The translations under genes and the position numbers were made by a program. 64,000 bases of DNA from Sphingobium cyanobacteriorum. Lineage in GTDB: Bacteria > Pseudomonadota > Alphaproteobacteria > Sphingomonadales > Sphingomonadaceae. Numbering within the stretch: position 1 is the stretch's first letter; every line of letters starts with the position of its first letter. Location: the NCBI RefSeq assembly GCF_030580935.1, contig NZ_JAUQOM010000009.1, positions 59,519 to 123,518 of the forward strand, written 5' to 3'. This document shows positions 57,760-64,000 of the stretch, in pieces. The notes below the pieces were generated by a model that did no database searches, was not told where the DNA came from, and saw nothing but the letters and a program-made list of their open reading frames with translations.

Positions 57760-58623
57760 TCAGTTGGCGGCGGGCAATCGCGTCAGATTGTCCGCCGCCC
57801 CCTTCCCCGCGGGCGACTCCGGCGCCAGCCTGACCGCGCGCTGCCAGGCGGATCGTGCAATGTCGGCATGATCGGTCAGCACCGCGATATTGCCTTCCTC
57901 CAGCGCCACGGAGGCGTCATCGGGCGACAATTGCACCGCGCGGGCAATATGCGCCTGCGCCAGCTTCAACGCGCCCGACCGCCGCGCCAGCGTGGCCGAC
58001 AGCAGCCAGCCCAGCGGGTCTTGGGGCGCCTGGGTCAGCGCGATGTCGATCGAATCGCGCGCCGCCGCTATCTCGCCCAGCGCGACCAGCGCCCGCGCCC
58101 GGTCCAGATGCACCTCCCCCTTTTCCAGTCCGTCGGGCAGGCCGCGCGCCAGCGCCGCGTCGAAATCATTGCGCGCCTTGGGCAGGTCGCCACCCGCCAG
58201 CGCCGCATTGCCCGCCTGCGCCCACAGCCGCGCGCTCTGCACCATCTCGCCGCCACGCTCGGCCTCCTCGGCCGCCTGCTCTAACGCGACGATGGCGGGC
58301 ACCCAGCGTTCGGCCCGCGCATAGGCGAAGCCCAGGCAATGGCGCGCGTAGAAGCTGCCGCCTTCGATCCGCCATTTCTGCGCAAAGCCGATGCCCTCCT
58401 CCGGCGACCGCAGCGCGGCGTCCAGGCAGGCCTGGAAGGGGACGGCATATTTGGCAGGGACCGGGATTTTGCCATCCTCGCGCGCGGGCGCGCTGGCGGC
58501 GGGGGCAGGCGTGGCCCCTACGGCGGCGGCCCGTTCCTCCTGCTTGCGCTGGCGGCTGCGGTTCATCACCGCCTCGACCTCCGGGTCGAGTGTCTGGAGC
58601 AGGACGGACAAGAAAAAAGGCAT
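57760..58623 (-). CDS. TPR repeat protein
   Basis: This 287-residue protein has a short hydrophobic N-terminus, an Ala/Pro-rich linker and several tetratricopeptide repeats (about 85-275). TPR domains mediate protein binding. Its start overlaps the stop of the alpha/beta hydrolase gene as ATGA, so the two are coupled. Confidence 0.8.
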   Translation of the reverse strand: MPFFLSVLLQTLDPEVEAVMNRSRQRKQEERAAAVGATPAPAASAPAREDGKIPVPAKYAVPFQACLDAALRSPEEGIGFAQKWRIEGGSFYARHCLGFAYARAERWVPAIVALEQAAEEAERGGEMVQSARLWAQAGNAALAGGDLPKARNDFDAALARGLPDGLEKGEVHLDRARALVALGEIAAARDSIDIALTQAPQDPLGWLLSATLARRSGALKLAQAHIARAVQLSPDDASVALEEGNIAVLTDHADIARSAWQRAVRLAPESPAGKGAADNLTRLPAAN

Positions 58624-59402
58624 CAGAGGGCATCCAGCAAGGTGGCGACGGTGCGGATCAGCAAGGCAATGTCGGCATCACGCGACAGGCGATGGTCGCC
58701 GTCCTTAATCAGCAGCGTCTGCACATCGGATGAACGCAGCCGCGCCGCCGTGCGCAGCGCGATCTCCCAGGGCACATCGGCGTCCGCCTGGCCATGGAGC
58801 AGCCGCACCGGGCAATCGATCCCGATCTCGCCCTCCAGCAAGCGCAGCGCCTGCCCCGACTGCCAGAAGGCCAGCGTCGTCACATAGGGCTGGTCGTCAT
58901 AGGGCGTCGGCTCCTCGATCCGCCCTTCCGTCGCCAGCAGCGCCTTGTCGGCATCGGTAAAGCCCCACTCGGTAAAATCCGGCGCGGCGGCGATGCCGAC
59001 GACGCCCACGACCCGCTCCGGCCGCGCCAGCGCGACGAGCAGCGCCAGCCAGCCGCCCATCGACGATCCCACCAGCACCACCGGCCCCTGCGTCAGCGCG
59101 TCCATCAACAGCAGCACGTCGTCGCGCCAGCCTGCCAGCGTGCCCTCCTCGAACCGGCCCTCGCTCGCGCCATTGCCGGCATAGTCAAGCCGCAGCATCG
59201 CGCGCCCCCGCGCCTGCGCCCATCGATGCAGCGCCACCGCCTTGCCGCCTTCCATGTCGGACATATAGCCCGGCAGGAAGATCAGCGTCGGTCCCACCCC
59301 CTCGCTCCGGCGACAGGCGAGGCGCAGGCCGTCGGGTCGGGCGAAAAAAGCGGGCAGGCTGGGAGCGGTCTGGGCGATCGGCGTGGTCATGGGCATGGTC
59401 AT
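58623..59402 (-). CDS. Alpha/beta hydrolase
   Basis: This 259-residue hydrolase has nucleophile elbow GSSMGG, an Asp in HGQADADVP and His in GDHRLS, a complete triad, plus LPGYMSDMEGGKA near the oxyanion hole. It may be an esterase or BioH-like carboxylesterase; the substrate is unknown. Several close starts exist (59390, 59396, 59402). Confidence 0.85.
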   Translation of the reverse strand: MTMPMTTPIAQTAPSLPAFFARPDGLRLACRRSEGVGPTLIFLPGYMSDMEGGKAVALHRWAQARGRAMLRLDYAGNGASEGRFEEGTLAGWRDDVLLLMDALTQGPVVLVGSSMGGWLALLVALARPERVVGVVGIAAAPDFTEWGFTDADKALLATEGRIEEPTPYDDQPYVTTLAFWQSGQALRLLEGEIGIDCPVRLLHGQADADVPWEIALRTAARLRSSDVQTLLIKDGDHRLSRDADIALLIRTVATLLDAL

Positions 59403-59475
59403 CCTGGAAAAGATGCACTGCTCTGCCCCAAAACCCCTATTTTTGCGAAACCCAAAAAATAATGCAGACAATGCG

Positions 59476-59504
59476 TTGACACTATTTAGGGCACCCGTTA
59501 GAGG
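59476..59504 (+). promoter_or_regulatory. tRNA-Leu promoter
   Basis: TTGACA (59476-59481), a 17-base spacer and TAGAGG (59499-59504) lie 16 bases before tRNA-Leu, a good fit to a sigma70-type promoter. Confidence 0.6.
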
Positions 59505-59520
59505 CGCCCTCCTACCCCGT

Positions 59521-59607
59521 GCCCAGATGGCGGAATTGGTAGACGCACCAGCTTCAGGTGCTGGCGATCGCAAGGTCGTGGAGGTTCGAGTCCTCTTCTG
59601 GGCACCA
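59521..59607 (+). tRNA. tRNA-Leu (CAG)
   Basis: An 87-base class II tRNA with acceptor GCCCAGA, D-loop GGCGGAATTGGTAGACGC, anticodon CAG in CTTCAGGTG, a long variable arm, T-loop GGTTCGAGTCC and encoded CCA. Leu tRNAs are common island integration sites. Confidence 0.96.
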
Positions 59608-59610
59608 TTT

Positions 59611-59640
59611 CCCCTTGAAAAACAAGGATTTTTCAAGGGG
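59611..59640 (+). terminator. Terminator after tRNA-Leu
   Basis: CCCCTTGAAAAA and TTTTTCAAGGGG form a perfect 12-bp stem with loop CAAGGA, three bases after the CCA end. The strong stem suits tRNA termination. Confidence 0.7.
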
Positions 59641-60247
59641 ATTGGCACAAATTGGCACACTGACCCCTTCGGGGAATGCCATAGGCCGTTTCCAAATTGC
59701 GCCGAATGGAGGCTTGGGCTGCGCTTCGACGGTTATCGCATCCGTCGAAGAAGTCCGTGTCGCTGAACCGGGCGATCACTGCTCATCTGTGCCTTCTGGA
59801 GCAGTCCCGGAATCAGGGCTTATCGTCTGTTTCAGCTTATCGCTCTCCGTTACCGCCGTTTGAAAGGGCGAAATTTGTTCGCTAGCGGTCGCCCCGTGGA
59901 GCAACCTGCTGCCAAGACGCGAAACGTCCCACATTTTGAACCTGACCAACTCGAGCCGTTCCACGCCTCGCGCCAGAACGGCTGCTCTTGCCGAAACTTG
60001 CTATTTAAGCTTGCTTAAGCAGTCTGACAGCAGTGCGCGCAGGTGTGAGGCCTCCAGCAAGGTTCGATCGATCTCGCAACCGCCGTTTCTGTCGCCGTTT
60101 AAGCCGTCCGATAAGACAAGGCTCTATGACAGTAGGGGCAAGCAGATAGTTGAGGCTCATCTCGCGAAGAAGTACATCCAGATCAGCCATGATCTCTTGA
60201 CCTTGCACTGCGACTTCAACAGCATGGTGGACAAGGGGGGCTAATGG
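59641..60247. other. Boundary region between tRNA-Leu and the ABC-3C operon
   Basis: These 607 bases are visibly less GC-rich than the core. They open with a direct repeat (ATTGGCACAA ATTGGCACAC, 59641-59660) and hold a TTAAGC/GCTTAA inverted repeat near 60005-60018. Frames here are short and lack family-like sequence or ribosome sites. I see no integrase. The region probably holds the operon's promoter and the decayed left end of an island. Confidence 0.5.
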
Positions 60248-61417
60248 ATGAACGCGGAGACTAAACCTGCCAAGCACAGCGCCCCAGGGCAATATCTCGG
60301 TTTTGCCTTGCAGCCGGTGCGGGTTTTTTATCATCTGCTGACCAGCCCGAAAGGCGCTAAGGTCTCGCTGGAATTTAAGGACGACGTTGCGGTCCATCAT
60401 GCGGACGGACATCTGTTGCTGGAACAGACCAAGAGCGCGCTCCGGCAAAACCCGGTGTCCGACTGGGCCGGAGATCTCTGGAAAGCTTTCGAGAACTGGC
60501 GAGCTATGATCGTCGGCAAAGAGATCGATGCGGGCTTAACCAACTACCGTCTGTACGTGACGCCGCAAAAGAAAGGTGATTTCGTGCAGGCGCTGTCTGC
60601 GGCTGACGATGTCGTTACCGCTGAGGCTGCGTTAAAGATCATCAGGATCAAGCTGGCGAAACTGAAGACGGTCCCTGGTTGCGCCGAGCATCTCCAGCCT
60701 TTTCTCGATGCGCCTGCCGAACAACAGATGGCGATCGTGACGCGATTTGCACTGGAATCGCAAGGGGCAGACCCCCTCGACGTGATCCGGACTGTTCTCT
60801 TGCCAGTCATCAGCGAGAACCAAATCGACGTCCTCATTAAATCAGGTATAGGTCAGGCCAAGCAGGCGCTCGACCGTCTCATTCAGCGTGGCGAGCGTCC
60901 AATCCTGGATGCTGACGTCTTCCGGCGCGATTTCCACGCATTCGTCCGGCAGAATAATATGCCTGGCCTGCTTACGTCGTTCGGTGGTGCGCCAAGCGAC
61001 GACCTGGTGGCCGGCATTGCTTCAACTAGGCCAACCTTTATCCGGCAGCTTGAGCTCGTCGAAGCCAATGACGAAGAGCGCCTACGTGCCGTTAGCGACT
61101 ATCTGCGGGCTTCGGCTGACAAGGCCGACTGGGCAGATCGCGGCGTGATCTTTCCCGGAAGCCTCGATACCTGGGACGACGATCTTGTTAGGCGCCATGG
61201 CATGATCCGGGGCGATGTTTCAGATCTTCATTCCGACCGGTCGGCATTTGTTCAGGGGCGGCTGGTCTATCGTCAGTGCGCGCAGCATCAGGCCCCGCTC
61301 GAAGGGCGAGTAGTTCCCGGGCATTTCGTCCATGGGAGTTTCAACGATCTGGCCGATCGCCGTAGACTCGGCTGGCACGCGGATTATGATTCGCTTCTGG
61401 GAGAGAATCCCGAATGA
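60248..61417 (+). CDS. ABC-3C system effector, nuclease-like
   Basis: This 389-residue protein begins with a region (about 14-65) resembling the restriction-endonuclease-like fold of Cap4/DUF4297 nucleases: LEFKDDV (E42, D45, D46) followed by LLLEQTKS (E59, Q60, K62), a plausible metal-binding and catalytic set. The C-terminal 60 residues (VYRQCAQHQAPLEGR, then HGSFNDLADRRRLGWHADY) match the C-terminal domain of ABC-three-component systems. Start 60248 follows AGGGGGGCTAATGG. Its stop overlaps the middle component as ATGA. Nuclease action is inference. Confidence 0.75.
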   Translation: MNAETKPAKHSAPGQYLGFALQPVRVFYHLLTSPKGAKVSLEFKDDVAVHHADGHLLLEQTKSALRQNPVSDWAGDLWKAFENWRAMIVGKEIDAGLTNYRLYVTPQKKGDFVQALSAADDVVTAEAALKIIRIKLAKLKTVPGCAEHLQPFLDAPAEQQMAIVTRFALESQGADPLDVIRTVLLPVISENQIDVLIKSGIGQAKQALDRLIQRGERPILDADVFRRDFHAFVRQNNMPGLLTSFGGAPSDDLVAGIASTRPTFIRQLELVEANDEERLRAVSDYLRASADKADWADRGVIFPGSLDTWDDDLVRRHGMIRGDVSDLHSDRSAFVQGRLVYRQCAQHQAPLEGRVVPGHFVHGSFNDLADRRRLGWHADYDSLLGENPE

Positions 61418-61926
61418 CGGCTTTAGCAAGCGCAGAGCTCACCGAACTCGAACTTGTCCAGAACCCTGCCATCGGCGCCTATCTCATCTGGAATTTTACG
61501 CTGGGTTATCAGGAGGACGGAGCCGCCGAGGCCGCACCATTCCTGCTCGCTTTCCTCGTCCTGCCGATGTTGCTTCACCGGCAGACGTTTGACGCCGTCG
61601 CATCGACTAGAAAGGCGTCCGGTCTCACTCTGTTCGCCGCCAAATTCGATCGCGAACGGGAGGCCCTTGTCGAACTTCACTCGCGCGCGCGTTTGCTAAG
61701 GCCGCTCAGCCTCCGGTCGATCGGCGTCGCATCGACATCTCGGCTCATTCGCATCGACCATCGCTCCGCGTTGCTGCACGGATATCCACTCGATCTTCTT
61801 GATGTGAAGAAGCCCTCCATCCCTGAGCGGTTGAAAGGATTTTCGAGCGCTGCCGACAAGATCGGTTACTGGTTTTCCAAGCTCGGCCTTCCCCAGATCG
61901 CCTCAACCTTGAGGATCGACTTTTAA
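61414..61926 (+). CDS. ABC-3C system middle component
   Basis: This 170-residue protein matches the small middle component of ABC-3C systems: ELVQNPAIGAYLIWNFTLGYQ near the N-terminus, AAPFLLAFLVLPMLLH, then FAAKFDREREALVELHSRA. It has no obvious catalytic site and probably links effector and ATPase. It overlaps both neighbours (ATGA and TAATG). Confidence 0.8.
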   Translation: MTALASAELTELELVQNPAIGAYLIWNFTLGYQEDGAAEAAPFLLAFLVLPMLLHRQTFDAVASTRKASGLTLFAAKFDREREALVELHSRARLLRPLSLRSIGVASTSRLIRIDHRSALLHGYPLDLLDVKKPSIPERLKGFSSAADKIGYWFSKLGLPQIASTLRIDF

Positions 61927-63881
61927 TGTATTTCCAGCTCCTCAAATTGATCCTCTGGCCACGTACCGATGAAAAGCCCCGCGAGCTGGATTTCCACCCA
62001 GGCGTCGTAAACGTCATCAGCGGCGCGTCGAAGACTGGCAAATCCGCAGTCATTCCGATCATCGATTATTGCCTCGCCTCCGATAAATGCGCGATCCCAG
62101 TCGGCGTCATTCGCGAGAATTGCAGTTGGTTCGGCATCGTGATCGACACGGTGGAAGGGCAGAAGCTGCTCGCGCGCAGGGAACCTGGGGACCAGCAGAG
62201 CACCGGTGACATGGTACTGATCGAGGCAGACACGATCGAGGTCCCGCACCGGATTGAAGGCAAGGATACAACGCAAGGCAACGTCAAGAAGGTGCTCGAC
62301 CGGCTGGCTGGCCTCACTAATCTTGGTTTCGATCCCGATTCCGAAGCCGCCTCGCAGTCGCGACCGAGCTTTCGTGATCTCATGGCTTTCACATTCCAGC
62401 CCCAGAATATCGTCGCCAATCCTGACGTCATGTTCTTCAAGGCAGATACCAGCGAACATCGCGACAAGCTGAAAACGATTTTCCCTTACATCTTGCAGGC
62501 CGTGACCGCCGAGGTTCTTCAGGCACGCCATGAGCTTGACAGGTTGAACCGGCTTCTGCGGCGCCGTGACATCGACCTGCGCGCGCTCGTGACAGCCGGA
62601 AATGCATGGAGGTTGGAAGCAACGTCGTGGCTCCGCCAAGCCATCGAATTCGGGCTACTGCCGTCGGATCAGGTAATCCCGACCGAATGGCCCGACATCG
62701 TCGACTTGCTGCGCGGGATTGTCGCGGCCAACAGCGAGGCGGCACATCCGACCATTGCCGGTATCGACGCTGCGTTGGTGCGGTTGCGTGAACTGCGCGA
62801 CGAAGAGAGCAAAGTCGCTGCCGAACTGACGCAGCGGCGCCAGCGCCTGAGCGAGCTGCGTCGTCTGATCGAGAGCAGCGACGCGTACGGAAGCGCACTG
62901 CGGATTCAGCGGGATCGCCTGTCGATCTCCGAATGGCTCAAACAACTCGTTCCCGAGGATAGCCCCGAGGATGTAGTTGCGATTCTTGGTGAAGGCGGCC
63001 GCGAGAAGGTCGAGCAGCTGAGCGACGCGTTGTCTGCGATCGAAGTTCGTCTGCGAACCCATCCCAGTGTGTCCGATACGCTCGACAAAGAGATACTGCG
63101 TTTGCGTGCAGAGGCGGAGACCTCGCTGATCCGGTTGAACGAGATCAAGCGTGAGATTGGGCTTCTGGAGCGGAACTCACAGCAAGCTAAGCAGGCAATT
63201 GACCGGTTCGACCGGATGGAGCGTTTCCTCGGGCGGCTGGAACAGGCTCTTGAGCTTTACGACAAGACCGATCAATCCGCCGGACTTCGCCAGCAGATCG
63301 ATCTCCTCAAGGCGCAGATCGCTGACTTACAGCGACGGGTGTCAGAAGGTGAGATCCAGCGGAAACTCCGCAATGCGATCGACAGCATCGAAGCAACCAC
63401 CGGTCGCCTCATACCCCGGCTCGATGCCGAATGGCCCGAAGCGCCGGTCCGTCTGATGATCCCGGATCTTACGGTGAAGGTGATCCGTGGGACCCGAGAC
63501 GATTATCTGTGGGAGATAGGCAGCGGTGCGAACTGGCTTGCCTATCACGTTGCGCTCACTCTCGCGCTACAGACATTTTTCTTGTCGCTGCCCCATCACC
63601 CCGTTCCCGGATTGCTGATCTACGACCAGCCTAGCCAAGTCTATTTTCCTCGCCGGACAGCCGGCGATCACAAAGCGGACCCAGTGACGTGGCGCGACCA
63701 AGACGTTGAAGCCGTGCGTAAGGTGTTCGCGTTGCTTGGGGAGCAGGTGTCCGGCGCCAACGGACGCCTTCAGGTTATCGTCCTCGACCATGCGGACGAG
63801 GATGTATGGGGTGATCTTGATAGCGTCGTGCTTGCCGAGCAATGGCGTGATCAAGCCCTTGTTCCGCTTGGTTGGCTGTAA
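61926..63881 (+). CDS. ABC-3C system SMC-like ATPase (DUF3732)
   Basis: This 651-residue protein has Walker A GASKTGKS (33-40), a long coiled-coil middle (about 195-490), a signature-like GSGANWLAYHVA (about 532), Walker B LLIYDQPSQVYFP (D567, with Gln in place of the usual Glu) and an H-switch VLDHAD (H622). DQPSQ is typical of the DUF3732 family. It is the ATPase motor or sensor of the ABC-3C system. Confidence 0.88.
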   Translation: MYFQLLKLILWPRTDEKPRELDFHPGVVNVISGASKTGKSAVIPIIDYCLASDKCAIPVGVIRENCSWFGIVIDTVEGQKLLARREPGDQQSTGDMVLIEADTIEVPHRIEGKDTTQGNVKKVLDRLAGLTNLGFDPDSEAASQSRPSFRDLMAFTFQPQNIVANPDVMFFKADTSEHRDKLKTIFPYILQAVTAEVLQARHELDRLNRLLRRRDIDLRALVTAGNAWRLEATSWLRQAIEFGLLPSDQVIPTEWPDIVDLLRGIVAANSEAAHPTIAGIDAALVRLRELRDEESKVAAELTQRRQRLSELRRLIESSDAYGSALRIQRDRLSISEWLKQLVPEDSPEDVVAILGEGGREKVEQLSDALSAIEVRLRTHPSVSDTLDKEILRLRAEAETSLIRLNEIKREIGLLERNSQQAKQAIDRFDRMERFLGRLEQALELYDKTDQSAGLRQQIDLLKAQIADLQRRVSEGEIQRKLRNAIDSIEATTGRLIPRLDAEWPEAPVRLMIPDLTVKVIRGTRDDYLWEIGSGANWLAYHVALTLALQTFFLSLPHHPVPGLLIYDQPSQVYFPRRTAGDHKADPVTWRDQDVEAVRKVFALLGEQVSGANGRLQVIVLDHADEDVWGDLDSVVLAEQWRDQALVPLGWL

Positions 63882-63931
63882 GCGCCAAAACCTCCCCACA
63901 TTTTCGTAGCTGCTGATCTGTCTATGTTTTG

Positions 63932-63947
63932 CCCCTCATCCGAGGGG
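63932..63947 (+). terminator. Short hairpin after the ABC-3C operon
   Basis: CCCCTC-ATCC-GAGGGG is a 6-bp stem about 50 bases after the ATPase stop. It may be a weak terminator, or its GAGGGG arm may be the ribosome site for a gene starting at 63955. Confidence 0.35.
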
Positions 63948-63954
63948 TATCGTA

Positions 63955-64000
63955 GTGGCTGATGATGTAAGAACATTCGAAACAGGTTTCGAAAGGCAGG
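63955..64000 (+). CDS. Possible start of another gene (cut by window end)
   Basis: A GTG at 63955 lies 7 bases after GAGGGG and opens a frame VADDVRTFETGFERQ that is uninterrupted to the window end. It could be a further gene of the island. Too little is visible to assign a family. Confidence 0.3.
   Translation, partial: MADDVRTFETGFERQ

Noticed and set aside
59936..60244. 102-codon frame ending just before the ABC-3C effector
   Set aside because: It has a Ser/Arg-rich, non-family-like composition and no ribosome site. An overlapping minus-strand frame (60005-60448) runs into the effector gene and is equally unsupported.

Overview
The window is a 64 kb piece of a high-GC alphaproteobacterial chromosome, most probably from the Sphingomonadaceae (Sphingobium/Sphingomonas/Novosphingobium type). 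This rests on overall codon use, a DUF1489 protein, a K+-independent proton-pumping pyrophosphatase, the runs infA-maf-RNase E/G-yacG-tRNA-Phe and rpmF-plsX-fabH-ihfA-merR, and several glycine-zipper or Gly/Tyr-rich envelope proteins. All functions are read from the sequence and family knowledge; no database search was run.

Layout. 1-11 kb: the end of a RyR-domain gene, then an Mla/MCE-type lipid transport locus split into two convergent halves (permease and ATPase on +; MCE protein and auxiliary lipoprotein on -), 5-oxoprolinase, DUF1489, MgtE, a cyclophilin and two lipoproteins. 11-16.2 kb: a small outer-membrane protein, PEP carboxylase, a ParD antitoxin followed by a broken ParE toxin, and GrpB. 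16.3-33 kb: a HerA-like ATPase, HppA, a diguanylate cyclase, an S9 peptidase, the biotin genes bioF-bioD and bioA interleaved with an M13 peptidase, then infA-maf-rng-yacG and tRNA-Phe.

33-44 kb is accessory and visibly less GC-rich: a LecA-like lectin-fold protein divergent from a patatin lipoprotein, a pirin/LysR divergent pair, and a catabolic cluster of SDR, cytochrome P450, [2Fe-2S] ferredoxin and a P450cam-like (CYP101-type) P450, with a divergent TetR regulator. No ferredoxin reductase is visible. 44-59.5 kb returns to housekeeping: thiC with a TPP riboswitch, a truncated hemoglobin, RidA, an ArsC/Spx reductase, a GDPD phosphodiesterase, Rrf2, a metallo-beta-lactamase-fold hydrolase, MAPEG, rpmF-plsX-fabH-ihfA-merR, glyoxalases I and II, and an alpha/beta hydrolase.

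59.5-64 kb: tRNA-Leu(CAG) is followed by about 0.6 kb without a convincing gene and then a tightly overlapping three-gene operon that I read as an ABC-three-component (ABC-3C) conflict/defence system: a nuclease-like effector, a small middle component and a DUF3732 SMC-like ATPase. It probably marks the left end of a genomic island that continues past the window. This is the most interesting system here. ABC-3C systems are described in comparative genomics; this effector's N-terminal restriction-endonuclease-like fold is my own reading.
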